NCBI RefSeq assembly: GCF_015354615.1
Contig: NZ_JACAVQ010000005.1
Location: 1-64,000 of the forward strand
Direction of reading: 5' to 3'
Origin: Aliidiomarina indica
GTDB taxonomy: Bacteria; Pseudomonadota; Gammaproteobacteria; Enterobacterales; Alteromonadaceae
Length of the DNA stretch: 64,000 nt
Shown here in pieces: positions 45,293 through 60,651 of this stretch; the stretch's first letter is position 1, and each line of letters starts with the position of its first letter. Made by a program: the position numbers and the translations under genes. The notes under the pieces are model-generated. The model saw only the letters and a program-made list of their open reading frames with translations, was not told where the DNA came from and made no database searches.

Positions 45293-46873
45293 CTATTCGT
45301 CATTCACCGGCACCGGATATATGACGTCGGCGATGCGCATCACACGCTTGGTACTTTCTTCGAATAGCGCGATCACCTGCAGGCGACGCGTAACTTCGGG
45401 GGCTGAAATCTCGCCGGCGCGGGTCTGCGCTAAGAGGCTCGCACGGCGGCTTTTTCGCAATGCCTTCACGTTGGCAATCGCATTCTTGCGCTGCTCGGTC
45501 GACAGTTGTTTAAGTGAACCGGTGAGCAACAACTCCATAAAAGCATTTTTTAGCTCCGGCGTGAGGGCCGCTTCGATATCCTCGCGCGGGGTGTCTTGTA
45601 GTTCGTGAAAGAGTACCCGCAACTGCACACATTCTTCACGCGCCCAATTGAGGTTAAGGAAGCTCTCAGAAAACTCCTCCAAACTACCCTGCGCCCCGAG
45701 TTTATTGGAAAATTGTCCGATAGCGTCGAGCAATGCGCTGGTATTTAAATCGTCTTCCGGGGCCGGCTCTGCGCCTTCATCGATGGCCTTGCGGCCTCGG
45801 GCTAGCAATTGTTTGAACACGCGCTTAATTTCCGAATGCATGGCGGGCACGCCCATGGCTGGCATGGCGAGCACGGTGTCGTCGAGGTAGCGCGGCTTTT
45901 CCGAGGTGAGCTCGGGTTGTTTAATCATGCGCTCGACGAAGCGCAGTAAGTGGTCGGCCAAGAACCACATCAGCACAATGCCGAGGACGTTAAATAAGGT
46001 GTGAAACAGCGCCAGGCCGGTGCTGATGTTGGTGCGACCGTCGCCGCCGGCGAGCCAATTCGACACCCACCACAGGGGCACTAGCAGGATCAGAGCGATG
46101 GTTCCGGTGAATATTTTTTCCAGTAAGTGCACGAGAGCGAGGCGCCGTGCATTGGTGGTGGCGCCGATGGATGCGAGCATGCTGGTGGCTGTGGTGCCGA
46201 GGTTGGCGCCGATCACGAGCGACGCGCCGAGCAGTGGCGTCAGAACACCGGTAACCGAGGCCGTTAGAATAATCGCCAGCGCGGCCGAGCTGCTTTGAAT
46301 TAAAGCGGTGAGAACGGCGCCAGCAATCACCCCGAGCAAGATTCCGTACCAGCCCGTTGCGCCTAGGCGCTCGATGGGAATCCATTCAGCGGCGTCGATA
46401 AAGCCATCGCGGAGCAAGCCAAGCCCTAGGAAAAGCACGCCGAAGCCGGCTAAGGCGAGACCGATATGGGCCCAGCGCGACTTTTTCAAAAATAATTGCA
46501 GTAACATGCCGATGCCGATTAATGGCAAAGCGATGATCTCAACTTTGAGTTTGAGGCCGACCAGCGCCACGATCCATGCGGTCATGGTGGTGCCAACGTT
46601 GCTGCCAAACACCACCCACGCGGCTTGTTTTAGACGCAGCATGCCGGCATTGGTGAAACCGAGCGTAGCGACGATAACCGCCGACGATGACTGAACTAAC
46701 GCCGTGATGCTAAAACCGGTAAGGGCCGCCCGCATCTTTGTTTGCGTCGAGCGCTCGAGAAACAGATGAAGCTTGTTGCCCGCGGCAGATTTAAGACCAT
46801 CGGTCATCATGCCCATGCCCAGCAGCAACAGACCTAGCCCGCCCAACGCCATTGTCACCACAACCCACGACAT
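45293..46873 (-). CDS. Na+/phosphate cotransporter family protein
   Basis: A 526-residue membrane protein of the NptA/YjbB type with paired QSSS motifs (TALVQSSSAVIVATLGF near 60 and TALIQSSSAALAIILTA near 195) that mark the Na/Pi cotransporter repeats. The last 170 residues form a cytoplasmic helical PhoU-like domain. It probably exports or imports phosphate with Na+. The gene is convergent with the BCCT gene. Confidence 0.88.
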   Translation of the reverse strand: MSWVVVTMALGGLGLLLLGMGMMTDGLKSAAGNKLHLFLERSTQTKMRAALTGFSITALVQSSSAVIVATLGFTNAGMLRLKQAAWVVFGSNVGTTMTAWIVALVGLKLKVEIIALPLIGIGMLLQLFLKKSRWAHIGLALAGFGVLFLGLGLLRDGFIDAAEWIPIERLGATGWYGILLGVIAGAVLTALIQSSSAALAIILTASVTGVLTPLLGASLVIGANLGTTATSMLASIGATTNARRLALVHLLEKIFTGTIALILLVPLWWVSNWLAGGDGRTNISTGLALFHTLFNVLGIVLMWFLADHLLRFVERMIKQPELTSEKPRYLDDTVLAMPAMGVPAMHSEIKRVFKQLLARGRKAIDEGAEPAPEDDLNTSALLDAIGQFSNKLGAQGSLEEFSESFLNLNWAREECVQLRVLFHELQDTPREDIEAALTPELKNAFMELLLTGSLKQLSTEQRKNAIANVKALRKSRRASLLAQTRAGEISAPEVTRRLQVIALFEESTKRVMRIADVIYPVPVNDE

Positions 46874-46907
46874 CGCCTAACCTCCGCTAACCATCCCGCC
46901 CCTGAGC

Positions 46908-46985
46908 CTACAACAGTTCCGCCTACAACAGTTCCGCCCCAGGGGTGGAACTCTGTTTTCGTCGGTTCTTCCCTTGGGCTGCAAC
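46908..46985 (-). repeat. Family B repeat cluster
   Basis: One full copy (centre 46941) with partial copies on both sides (CAACAGTTCCGCC to the left, GGGCTGCAACTCGG to the right). It separates the phosphate cotransporter and GDT1-family genes. Confidence 0.78.
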
Positions 46986-47002
46986 TCGGATTTCAGGGTG
47001 CT

Positions 47003-47587
47003 TTAACCTCTGAAATACTCGTACAAACTTAGCATACCGATGACGATAAACACGCCGCTACCAATATAGCGAATGACGCGCATCGGCAGTCTTTTCGTCA
47101 GCCATGCGCCAAAAAATATAACCGGCAGCACCACCAGCACCATGCCAAGCGCTGCGCCCGAAGATACGCGCAGAATGCTATCGTAGTGCGCGGCCAGCAT
47201 CATGGTGGCAACCTGAGATTTGTCGGCAATCTCCGAAACGCTAAAGAGTAAAAAGCTCCCAACTAGCGCACCTAGGTGCATGTATTTCTTTGGAATATCT
47301 TCGCTTTCTTCAGGGTTTTCGTTCGATGTTAATAAAATAACCAAGCCCAAAACGACAAAAATCACACCGACAATGAGAGTTACCCAGGGGCCATTAATGA
47401 GGTCGCCAACAAAATAGCCGAGGGTGCCAGCGATGCCATGCATTAGCGTCGCAGCAGCGATTAGCCCAATAACAATTGCCCATTTCTGATGCGCATATCG
47501 TGCTGCTAAAACGAGCGCGATGAATTGCGTTTTATCCCCCAATTCAGCAAACGCCACCGCCAGCAACGCCGTAAAAAACTCCGCCAT
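47003..47587 (-). CDS. TMEM165/GDT1-family cation transporter
   Basis: A 194-residue membrane protein with six helices and two copies of the E-x-G-D-K/R-S/T family motif: AELGDKTQ near residue 15 and SEIADKSQ near 118; the second has Ala in place of Gly. Members export Mn2+ or Ca2+. The gene stands alone between repeats. Confidence 0.85.
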   Translation of the reverse strand: MAEFFTALLAVAFAELGDKTQFIALVLAARYAHQKWAIVIGLIAAATLMHGIAGTLGYFVGDLINGPWVTLIVGVIFVVLGLVILLTSNENPEESEDIPKKYMHLGALVGSFLLFSVSEIADKSQVATMMLAAHYDSILRVSSGAALGMVLVVLPVIFFGAWLTKRLPMRVIRYIGSGVFIVIGMLSLYEYFRG

Positions 47588-47657
47588 CTTTAGTGTCTTA
47601 TACTCTTATGCTTTCGAATATCGTCATAATACCACAGCCTCTTTTACAGTTACCCCA

Positions 47658-47772
47658 ACAGTTACGCCCCTGGGGTACAACTCTGTTTTTGTCCTTTGCC
47701 CATTCCCTCGTAGGCCTTACAGAACAAGGGTTCTTGAGTTACGCCCCTGGGGCGGAACTCTGTTTTTGTCCT
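47658..47772 (-). repeat. Family B repeat pair
   Basis: Direct pair, centres 47671 and 47748, 77 bp apart, between the GDT1-family gene and the solute-binding lipoprotein. Confidence 0.85.
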
Positions 47773-47798
47773 GAATCGGAAGTTATATTTTGCGCATA

Positions 47799-47831
47799 AA
47801 AAAGCCTTGTAGTTAAACTTACAAGGCTTTC
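47799..47831 (-). terminator. Terminator of the solute-binding lipoprotein gene
   Basis: Stem AGCCTTGTA ... TACAAGGCT with a 7- to 8-nt loop, followed on the minus strand by TTTTTT. Starts 20 bp beyond the stop codon. Confidence 0.85.
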
Positions 47832-47850
47832 GGTGTTTATGGTGAAATGT

Positions 47851-48687
47851 TTAGTAAACGCTGTAGCGGCTCATGACGTGATCGATGAAGCCTTCATCTA
47901 GCAGCACTTGCAGCGCATCGTTAAACTCCTCAACTTGGCTTTCATCCACCGATTCTTTGCTAAACATAACATACACTTCCGTTGCCGGAAGGCTTATCTC
48001 ATGACGATCGATGAATGCCCCGAGTCCTCGACGACGTATCATTGATGCCGCCACCAGATTATCTTCGAGGAAGCCGTCAATTTCGCCATCAAGAAGCCGA
48101 GCAACATTCAGTTCATTGAGCATTGCTCCAACAAATTGTGTCGTATATTCAGATTCATACATCAAGTTTTGCAGTTCTTCGCCGTAGTAATATTCATTTA
48201 CCGTGCCTACTCGAAATCCTGCCGCCAGGAACTCTTCGACACTATCCTGATCATACCGCGACATGCGGTCGCCTCGCACAAACAAACTGAACTGCTCGTC
48301 TCTATAAGGAACCGAAAATAAAGCGTATTCATCACGCGCCTCGGTTCTTGAGGCCCCCATGACAAAATCGATATCGCCATTTTGAATCCACTCAATGAGC
48401 TCCATCCAGCTCCCTTGTTGGGCGCGAAGGGTACAATTCATGTGTGACAGCGCGCGTTTTGCAATTTCGATATCCACGCCACCCGCTTCACCGCCGGCGC
48501 TTAAGTACTGATAGGGCTCCCAGCTTTCAAAGCCGAGGGTTAGTTGACATGGAGGTGTGGTCTCCCGCTCTAATGAAGCTTGCGTTACTCCACGTTCAGG
48601 TGCTTGAATTTCTTCACGTTCTGCTGGGCTACAGGCAGTGAACATGGTTACCGCTAGTGCTAACAACATTCCGGACAGCCATCTCAT
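47851..48687 (-). CDS. Periplasmic solute-binding lipoprotein, SBP_bac_3 type
   Basis: A 278-residue lipoprotein (lipobox FTAC, Cys19) of the family that binds amino acids. Typical segments: LTLGFESWEPYQYL, GVDIEIAKRALSHM (ligand-binding Asp/Glu), WMELIEWIQNGDIDFVMGASRTEAR, and FSVPYRDEQFSLFV. No ABC permease or sensor kinase lies nearby, so it could be an orphan receptor. Ligand unknown. Confidence 0.85.
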   Translation of the reverse strand: MRWLSGMLLALAVTMFTACSPAEREEIQAPERGVTQASLERETTPPCQLTLGFESWEPYQYLSAGGEAGGVDIEIAKRALSHMNCTLRAQQGSWMELIEWIQNGDIDFVMGASRTEARDEYALFSVPYRDEQFSLFVRGDRMSRYDQDSVEEFLAAGFRVGTVNEYYYGEELQNLMYESEYTTQFVGAMLNELNVARLLDGEIDGFLEDNLVAASMIRRRGLGAFIDRHEISLPATEVYVMFSKESVDESQVEEFNDALQVLLDEGFIDHVMSRYSVY

Positions 48688-48756
48688 GAGGGCCTCCTTG
48701 GTTAATGGTTATGAGCCTCATCATTAGTGTAGAACAGGTTATAAAACCCGCAAGAT

Positions 48757-48823
48757 CGGAAGTTCCACCCCAGAGCTACAACCGACGAAAACAGAGTTCC
48801 ACCCCTGGGGCGTAATTGTTTTT
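48757..48823 (+). repeat. Family B repeats upstream of arsR
   Basis: A left partial copy (48759-48776) and one full copy (centre 48806), 34 bp apart. Confidence 0.78.
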
Positions 48824-48849
48824 CGGGGTGGGGGCTGTTATATTTGTAT

Positions 48850-48860
48850 ATGCGTATATT
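48850..48860 (+). promoter_or_regulatory. Putative ArsR operator upstream of arsR
   Basis: ATGCGTATATT within a strongly A+T-rich imperfect palindrome, repeated exactly at 50271-50281 before the GAPDH gene. Two copies at the two transcription-start positions of one arsenic cluster point to ArsR autoregulation. The promoter boxes themselves are ambiguous here. Confidence 0.6.
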
Positions 48861-48873
48861 AGGATATATAGAT

Positions 48874-49215
48874 ATGATTGAGCAGATTTCAATACAAGTG
48901 AAAGCACTAGCAGATCCGCATCGGTTGGAATTGCTTGGGTTGTTGCATGCTAAAGGCGAGCTTTGTGTGTGTGAAATTACCTGTGCGTTAGAGCAGCCGC
49001 AGCCTAAGATGTCACGCCATTTGGGGATTATGCGTACGGCGGGCTTAGTGACGACCACGCGTCGCGGCCAATGGATGTTTTATACGTTAAATCAAGAGCT
49101 TCCCGACTGGATTAATCAGCTTGCAGAAGACGTGATTGCGCAATCGCCAGAGAAAATCGCTGTGGCCACAACCAATCTAAAAACCATGAATCCGATTCCG
49201 GAGCGCTGTTGTTAA
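48874..49215 (+). CDS. arsR: ArsR-family arsenic repressor
   Basis: A 113-residue winged-helix repressor with the metal-binding ELCVCEI motif (about residues 30-36) of arsenite-responsive ArsR proteins and a recognition helix [16 protein letters not shown]. The start chosen is ATG at 48874 (MIEQISIQV); a frame open to 48844 offers a longer version. The protein ends ERCC. Its stop shares one base with the acr3 ATG (TAATG). Confidence 0.9.
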   Translation: MIEQISIQVKALADPHRLELLGLLHAKGELCVCEITCALEQPQPKMSRHLGIMRTAGLVTTTRRGQWMFYTLNQELPDWINQLAEDVIAQSPEKIAVATTNLKTMNPIPERCC

Positions 49216-50246
49216 TGGGGATTTTCGAACGTTATCTATCGGTGTGGGTCGGGTTTTGTATCGTCGGTGGCATTGCATTGGGCATTCTTGCGCCTGCGAT
49301 GTTTGATTGGATTGCCGAAGCCGAGTTTGCACAAGTTAATTTGGTTGTTGCGGTGCTGATTTGGGCCATGATTTTCCCAATGATGACGCAGGTAAATCTC
49401 ACCTCGATTAAAATGGCCACGCGAGAGCCAAAGGGGCTCATTCTTACGCTGGTCGTTAACTGGCTTATTAAACCTTTCACCATGTTCGCCCTCGGCTATT
49501 TCTTCTTTTACATGGTGTTTGCCGATTTCATTTCGCCAGAAGACCAAGCCCAATACTTGGCCGGGTTAATTCTGCTAGGCGTGGCCCCGTGCACTGCGAT
49601 GGTGTTCGTTTGGAGCCAATTAACGCGCGGCGACGCCTCCTATACGTTACTGCAAGTATCTGTAAATGATGTCATTTTAATTTTCGCCTTCGCCCCCATT
49701 GCCGGTCTACTGCTCGGCCTTACCGATCTCACCGTACCTTGGGCCACACTCACGTTGTCGGTACTTTTATACGTCGTCATTCCCCTTATCGCCGCCCTCG
49801 TCGCTCGCGCTTGGCTACTGCGCAAAGGCCCGGAAGCACTAGCTCAATTTCAGCAACGTTTGAAGCCAGCCGCGGTCATTGGGCTTTGCCTTACGGTATT
49901 AATTTTATTCGGGTTACAGGCGCAATCCATTATCAAAAGTCCGTTTGTGATGCTGTTAATCGCCATCCCTTTGATCCTGCAAACCTATATGATTTACGGT
50001 ATCGCGCTAAGCGGCGCCTGGTTCTTGCGATTGCCCTCGCGCATTGCGGCACCGGCCTGTCTTATCGGCACGTCAAACTTTTTTGAGCTGGCCGTGGCAG
50101 TCGCCATCGGCGTTTTTGGGGTAACCTCGGGCGCGGCTCTTGCTACCGTTGTTGGCGTTTTAGTTGAGGTGCCGGTAATGCTCACCTTGGTGGCGCTCTC
50201 CAATCGCATTGCCCCATATCTCAACGCACGCAGCAAAAAAACTTAG
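49215..50246 (+). CDS. acr3: Arsenite efflux permease, Acr3 type
   Basis: A 343-residue inner-membrane carrier with ten helices. The typical ACR3 segments are [16 protein letters not shown] near residue 55, [19 protein letters not shown] (conserved Cys of helix 4), and [20 protein letters not shown] near the C-terminus. It exports arsenite (and possibly antimonite) using the proton gradient. Co-translated with arsR; no arsC or arsB lies in the cluster. Confidence 0.95.
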   Translation: MGIFERYLSVWVGFCIVGGIALGILAPAMFDWIAEAEFAQVNLVVAVLIWAMIFPMMTQVNLTSIKMATREPKGLILTLVVNWLIKPFTMFALGYFFFYMVFADFISPEDQAQYLAGLILLGVAPCTAMVFVWSQLTRGDASYTLLQVSVNDVILIFAFAPIAGLLLGLTDLTVPWATLTLSVLLYVVIPLIAALVARAWLLRKGPEALAQFQQRLKPAAVIGLCLTVLILFGLQAQSIIKSPFVMLLIAIPLILQTYMIYGIALSGAWFLRLPSRIAAPACLIGTSNFFELAVAVAIGVFGVTSGAALATVVGVLVEVPVMLTLVALSNRIAPYLNARSKKT

Positions 50247-50270
50247 CGCTATACGCGAATTTGTAACTTA

Positions 50271-50281
50271 ATGCGTATATT
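50271..50281 (+). promoter_or_regulatory. Second putative ArsR operator, before GAPDH
   Basis: Exact repeat of ATGCGTATATT from 48850. It lies between a possible -35 (TTGTAA, 50261) and -10 (TAATGT, 50285; 18-bp spacing) ahead of the GAPDH gene, so GAPDH-arsJ may have its own arsenic-inducible promoter. Confidence 0.58.
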
Positions 50282-50335
50282 TAGTAATGTGGAATGTCGC
50301 CGAGGTTTATGGCATCGCAACAGAAGGAATGATTT

Positions 50336-51343
50336 ATGAGCAGTAAAAAGGTTCGCGTTGGGATTAATGGGTTTGGCCGTATTGGACGGCTCGCGCTTCG
50401 GGCGGGTTTTGATTCTGATGAGTTTGAGTTCGTTATGATTAACGACCCGGGCGGCGACGGTAATTTAATGGCCCATTTGTTGGAGTTCGACTCCACCCAC
50501 GGCCGCTGGAAGCGCAATATCACCAGTGATCCGAATTCCATTACCATCGACGAGCAGCGCCTGCGCTACACCCAGCATAAGGAAATTGGCAGCGGCGACT
50601 GGTCGGGCTGCGATATCGTGATTGAAGCCTCGGGCAAGTTCAAAACCGCCGAAGCCATTCAGGCCTATCTTGATCAGGGCGTCGACCATGTGGTGGTAAG
50701 CGCTCCGGTTAAAAGTAAGGGTGTGCCTAACGTGGTTGTGGGCGTCAACGATTTGGATTTTGACCCGCTCGAGCATTCCATTGTGAGCGCGGCGTCGTGT
50801 ACCACTAACTGCTTGGCGCCGGTGGTGGCCGTGATCAACGAGCATTTCCGCATTAAACATGCGTCGATGACCACTATTCATGCGCTCACCAATACCCAAA
50901 GTATTCTAGACGCGCCTCATAAAGACATTCGCCGGGCCCGCGCACTCAGTTCCTTGATTCCAACAACAACGGGTTCCGCGCAAGCAATTACCATGATTTT
51001 TCCTGAGCTTGAAGGTCGGATTAATGGCCACGCGGTGCGTGTTCCTCTCGACTGCCCGTCGCTGACGGATATGGTGTTTGAGGTGGAAAAACCAACCTCG
51101 GCGAAGGAAGTAAACGCTGCGTTGAAAGCGGCTGCAGCGGGAGAACTTGAAGGCGTTTTAGGATACGAAGAGCGACCTTTGGTTTCCATCGATTACAAAA
51201 CCGACCCACGTTCAAGCATTGTCGATGCGCTCTCTACGCTCGTGGTCAACGAGACCCACGTGAAAATCTACGCGTGGTACGACAACGAGTGGGGCTACGC
51301 CAACCGCGTCATCGACCTCGCCAAACGCATCGCCACCCGCTAA
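50336..51343 (+). CDS. Glyceraldehyde-3-phosphate dehydrogenase of the arsenic operon
   Basis: A 335-residue GAPDH with NAD motif INGFGRIGRLALRA, catalytic SAASCTTNCLAPV (Cys near 153) and WYDNEWGYANRVIDL at the C-terminus. In ars operons with ArsJ this enzyme makes 1-arseno-3-phosphoglycerate from arsenate and glyceraldehyde-3-phosphate, which ArsJ then exports. RBS AGAAGGAA precedes the ATG. It is probably a specialised copy rather than the housekeeping enzyme because it is fenced by acr3 and arsJ. Confidence 0.92.
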   Translation: MSSKKVRVGINGFGRIGRLALRAGFDSDEFEFVMINDPGGDGNLMAHLLEFDSTHGRWKRNITSDPNSITIDEQRLRYTQHKEIGSGDWSGCDIVIEASGKFKTAEAIQAYLDQGVDHVVVSAPVKSKGVPNVVVGVNDLDFDPLEHSIVSAASCTTNCLAPVVAVINEHFRIKHASMTTIHALTNTQSILDAPHKDIRRARALSSLIPTTTGSAQAITMIFPELEGRINGHAVRVPLDCPSLTDMVFEVEKPTSAKEVNAALKAAAAGELEGVLGYEERPLVSIDYKTDPRSSIVDALSTLVVNETHVKIYAWYDNEWGYANRVIDLAKRIATR

Positions 51344-51460
51344 CAGTTACGCCCCAGGGGTACAACTCGGTTTTTGTCGGCAATGAAAAACGGCAAAAAC
51401 CGCGCCCCGCCTCGGCTGCAACAGTTCTGCCCCAGGGGTGGAACTCTGTTTTCGTCGGTT
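51342..51460 (-). repeat. Family B repeat pair between GAPDH and arsJ
   Basis: Direct pair, centres 51356 and 51434, 78 bp apart. The left copy begins at the GAPDH stop codon (TAACAGTTACGCC). Confidence 0.85.
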
Positions 51461-51478
51461 GATTGAGAATTAAAAACT

Positions 51479-52663
51479 ATGAATCTGCAACAGTATTTAG
51501 TGATTACGGGGAACTATTGGGCATTTACGCTCACCGACGGGGCCCTTCGTATGCTGGTGGTTTTGTTTTTCCATCAGCTCGGATTCTCACCGCTCGAAAT
51601 CGCCATGCTGTTTATTTTCTACGAGTTTTTTGGGGTGGTTACAAATCTTGTGGGCGGCTATTTGGGCGCACGCATCGGCCTCAATCGCACTATGCAGATT
51701 GGTTTGGTACTGCAAATTATTGCCCTTGCCGCCCTTACCGTGCCTACCGAATATCTCACCGTTTTGTGGGTTATGGCCGCCCAGGCTATATCCGGAATTG
51801 CTAAAGATCTCAATAAGATGAGCGCGAAAGGCGCGATCAAACTACTGGTTCCTGATAACGCCCAAAGCACCTTGTATAAGTGGGTCGCTATTTTAACGGG
51901 ATCGAAAAATGCGCTCAAAGGCGTGGGGTTCTTTTTGGGTGGTTTGCTGCTCACCCTGTTTGGATTCGTCGGCGCCCTCTACACATTAATGGCACTGCTG
52001 CTGGTGACCTGGTTGCTCAGCCTTATTTTGTTACAAAGCGAGTTGGGCAAGGCGAAAGCCAAGCCTAAATTCAAAGAGATTTTCTCAAAAAGCCGAGCAA
52101 TCAATATTTTATCAGCTGCGCGTATGTTTTTGTTTGGCGCCCGAGATGTCTGGTTTGTCATTGCGCTGCCCGTTGTGTTGAGCCAGCAATTTAACTGGGA
52201 TCACTGGCAGGTGGGGGCATTTCTCGCCATTTGGGTTATTTTCTATGGGTTTATTCAGGGTATCGCGCCGCGTTTGACTGGGCGTGATCAGGCCGGTGTC
52301 GAACATGGCCCCGATCGCAACGCTGCGGTACTTTGGGCAGCGGGCTTGACCCTCATTCCCCTCGGCATCGCCTTGCTGCTTAACGCCGGCGTGGCCCCGC
52401 AATGGATTATCGTTACTGGCCTTATGCTCTTCGCGTTTATGTTTGCGGTCAATTCGTCACTACACAGCTATCTCATTATTCGCTTCGCAAATGCCGACGG
52501 CGTTTCCCTCGACGTCGGTTTCTACTACATGGCCAACGCCATGGGACGCCTTATTGGCACGGTTTTATCCGGCCTGATCTTCCAAACCGCCGGATTTGTC
52601 GCCTGCTTGCTCGTTTCTGTGATCTTCCTCGCCACCAGTACCATCATTGTCCGCCGACTTTAG
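51479..52663 (+). CDS. arsJ: 1-arseno-3-phosphoglycerate exporter ArsJ
   Basis: A 394-residue MFS transporter with about 12 helices. The N-terminus NYWAFTLTDGALRMLVVLFFHQLGFSP and the loop GIAKDLNKMSAKGAIK are characteristic of ArsJ. Working with the preceding GAPDH it exports 1-arseno-3-phosphoglycerate, giving arsenate resistance without reduction to arsenite. Its stop is 1-2 bp from the first of two family B repeats. Confidence 0.93.
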   Translation: MNLQQYLVITGNYWAFTLTDGALRMLVVLFFHQLGFSPLEIAMLFIFYEFFGVVTNLVGGYLGARIGLNRTMQIGLVLQIIALAALTVPTEYLTVLWVMAAQAISGIAKDLNKMSAKGAIKLLVPDNAQSTLYKWVAILTGSKNALKGVGFFLGGLLLTLFGFVGALYTLMALLLVTWLLSLILLQSELGKAKAKPKFKEIFSKSRAINILSAARMFLFGARDVWFVIALPVVLSQQFNWDHWQVGAFLAIWVIFYGFIQGIAPRLTGRDQAGVEHGPDRNAAVLWAAGLTLIPLGIALLLNAGVAPQWIIVTGLMLFAFMFAVNSSLHSYLIIRFANADGVSLDVGFYYMANAMGRLIGTVLSGLIFQTAGFVACLLVSVIFLATSTIIVRRL

Positions 52664-52745
52664 GACAAAAACCGAGTTCCACCCCAGGGGCACAACTGTT
52701 GAACTACGGACAAAAACCGAGTTCCATCCCAGGGGCACAACTGTT
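52663..52745 (+). repeat. Family B repeat pair after arsJ
   Basis: Direct pair, centres 52686 and 52731, 45 bp apart, the first copy starting at the arsJ stop. The 100 bp that follow include a possible gltB promoter (TTCTGA 52801, TATACA 52823), only weakly supported. Confidence 0.85.
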
Positions 52746-52844
52746 GGTGCGGGGTGGGGGATAGTTGGCATTCAGGGGATTTATGCATGTTGTTGTGATT
52801 TTCTGATATGGTGAATAGAAGGTATACAATATTGGGGGTCTTGT

Positions 52845-58901
<6,057 letters not shown>

Positions 58902-58903
<2 letters not shown>

Positions 58904-58938
58904 AACAGAGTTCCGCCCCTGGGGTGGAACTCTGTTTT
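58902..58938. terminator. Family B repeat acting as a shared terminator for gltD and asnC
   Basis: Left arm AAAACAGAGTTCCGCCCC and right arm GGGGTGGAACTCTGTTTT pair over 18 nt with one G-U pair, flanked by A- and T-runs. It overlaps both the gltD stop (plus) and the asnC stop (minus), so it is well placed to be a bidirectional terminator. Confidence 0.78.
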
Positions 58939-59383
58939 AAGCGCGAATATTGCGCTGAATTGGCGATTGCAGGGAAATTAATGTTTCGGTGGATTGAATT
59001 TCGTCGATGACTTGCAGACGCTCGATCAGGAGCCGCTGTAAATCGTCGATATTTTTTACGAGCACCTTAATGAGCACGCTGTATTGCCCGGTGGTGTAAT
59101 AGGCTTCGGTCACTTCCGGAAGTGCTTTTAGCTTCTCAAGTGCCGATGGGTAGTCGCCCGCTTGACGCAAAATAATGCCGATAAAACAGCAAATGTCGTA
59201 GCCGAGCTTGCGATGGTCCACCGACAATTTGGCGCCTGTCACGATCCCTGCTTTGCGCATTTTCTCAACGCGCACATGCACAGTCGCAGGCGATACCCCA
59301 TTTGCTTTTGCGATTTCCGCATAGGAAAGGCGGGCGTTATCGCTTAAGGCGTTCAAAATGATTCGGTCTAAATTATCGATCAT
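58937..59383 (-). CDS. asnC: AsnC-type Lrp-family regulator
   Basis: A 148-residue Lrp/AsnC regulator: helix-turn-helix at about residues 20-45 (LSYAEIAKANGVSPATVHVRVEKM) and a RAM ligand domain (YYTTGQYSVLIKVLVKN). It is divergent from asnA, 202 bp apart; in E. coli the same pair exists and AsnC activates asnA when asparagine is short. The stop overlaps the family B repeat. Confidence 0.93.
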   Translation of the reverse strand: MIDNLDRIILNALSDNARLSYAEIAKANGVSPATVHVRVEKMRKAGIVTGAKLSVDHRKLGYDICCFIGIILRQAGDYPSALEKLKALPEVTEAYYTTGQYSVLIKVLVKNIDDLQRLLIERLQVIDEIQSTETLISLQSPIQRNIRA

Positions 59384-59585
59384 TTAATGACACTCCAAAA
59401 AACAGAACAACATCTAACGATTCATTACCTAAAACGACTTTTTATTTAAATTAAATATCACACAATCACTTTTGTATAAAACAGTATTGAATGCAACCTC
59501 TGTTTGACGATAAAACATTTACATCGAATGCGCACTTTACCCAGCAAGGTCCGCAAATTAAGTAAAAGCAAATCAGAGGTGCACT
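59384..59585. promoter_or_regulatory. asnC-asnA divergent control region
   Basis: A 202-bp A+T-rich spacer between divergent regulator and target, the expected place for AsnC sites and both promoters. No single box could be assigned by eye. Confidence 0.5.
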
Positions 59586-60548
59586 ATGAAAGCCGTATTC
59601 TTAACTCAGCAACATGAAATTCGTTATATAAAACAAAAATTTACGGAAGAGCTTTGTGCAGCTTTGAATCTCACCGAAATTCAAGCACCGATTCTCACAG
59701 ACCCTACTGAGGGCGTACAGGATACTCTGTCGGGTTTTGAGAAAGCGGTGCAGGTGCCGGTAAGAGCCCTGCAGCGTGATTTTGAAGTGGTCCATTCGCT
59801 GGCGAAATGGAAGCGAGCCACGCTTGCACAGTACGGGTTTGAGCCGGGAGAAGGCATTGTAACGCAAATGAAAGCGCTGCGACCGGATGAGGAACACTTG
59901 AGCGCGGTGCACTCGGTGTTTGTTGATCAATGGGACTGGGAGCAAGTCATTCGCCCTGAGCTGCGCACTCAAGCGCAACTTCACACCACCGTTCGGGCTA
60001 TTTATGCTGCTTTACTTGCCACATTAGCCGATTATAAAACGGGCTTTGGAAGCGAACTGGCACTGCCCGAGCAGATTACTTTTCTCACTAGCGAGTCCTT
60101 ACTTCAGGCTTATCCAGAACTGACTCCGAAAGAGCGCGAGCATGCCGCGGCCGAAAAGTTTGGCGCGATATTTGTTGAGAGTATTGGCGGTGAACTCAGC
60201 GATCAAAGCATTCACGATGTTCGCGCCCCCGACTATGACGATTGGTCATTGAACGGCGATATCATTGTATGGAACCCGATCTTAAAGCAATCACTTGAGT
60301 TAAGCTCCATGGGTATTCGAGTCGATCGCGCAGCATTACTCAAACAACTCGCCCATGCCGGTCGTGTCGAAAGCGAATCTTTACCTTGGCATCAAAAACT
60401 CCTGGCCGGCCATTTGCCGCAAACTATTGGCGGCGGAATTGGACAGTCCCGCTTGTGCATGTGGATGATGCAAAAACCCCATATCGGTTACGTTCAGCAT
60501 GGGGTCTGGTGCTCAAAAACAAAAACTCAGTTCGCCGACTTGCTATAA
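59586..60548 (+). CDS. asnA: Aspartate--ammonia ligase
   Basis: A 320-residue class-II-tRNA-synthetase-like asparagine synthetase forming asparagine from aspartate, ammonia and ATP. Motifs: LSGFEKAVQVPV, AKWKRATLAQYGF, DQWDWEQVI, and the C-terminal GGGIGQSRLCMWMMQKPHIGYVQ of AsnA; E. coli AsnA has 330 residues. Start ATG follows GAGGTGC. It ends inside a family B repeat (TAAAACAGAG). Confidence 0.96.
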   Translation: MKAVFLTQQHEIRYIKQKFTEELCAALNLTEIQAPILTDPTEGVQDTLSGFEKAVQVPVRALQRDFEVVHSLAKWKRATLAQYGFEPGEGIVTQMKALRPDEEHLSAVHSVFVDQWDWEQVIRPELRTQAQLHTTVRAIYAALLATLADYKTGFGSELALPEQITFLTSESLLQAYPELTPKEREHAAAEKFGAIFVESIGGELSDQSIHDVRAPDYDDWSLNGDIIVWNPILKQSLELSSMGIRVDRAALLKQLAHAGRVESESLPWHQKLLAGHLPQTIGGGIGQSRLCMWMMQKPHIGYVQHGVWCSKTKTQFADLL

Positions 60549-60583
60549 AACAGAGTTGTGCCCCAGGGGTGGAACTGTTTTTC
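60547..60583 (+). repeat. Family B repeat after asnA
   Basis: Copy with A- and T-runs overlapping the asnA stop codon, a probable terminator of asnA. Confidence 0.8.
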
Positions 60584-60594
60584 ACCAGAAAGTA

Positions 60595-60624
60595 TTGATA
60601 ACCATTCTCATTTGTGTTTATACT
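60595..60624 (+). promoter_or_regulatory. Promoter and Fur box upstream of bfd
   Basis: TTGATA (60595-60600) and TATACT (60619-60624) with 18-bp spacing form a good sigma-70 promoter; the sequence GATAACCATTCTCATTTGT (60597-60615) overlapping it matches Fur half-sites, so bfd should be switched on by iron shortage. Confidence 0.78.
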
Positions 60625-60651
60625 TAGCGCATCGATATATGAGGTGGTTTT

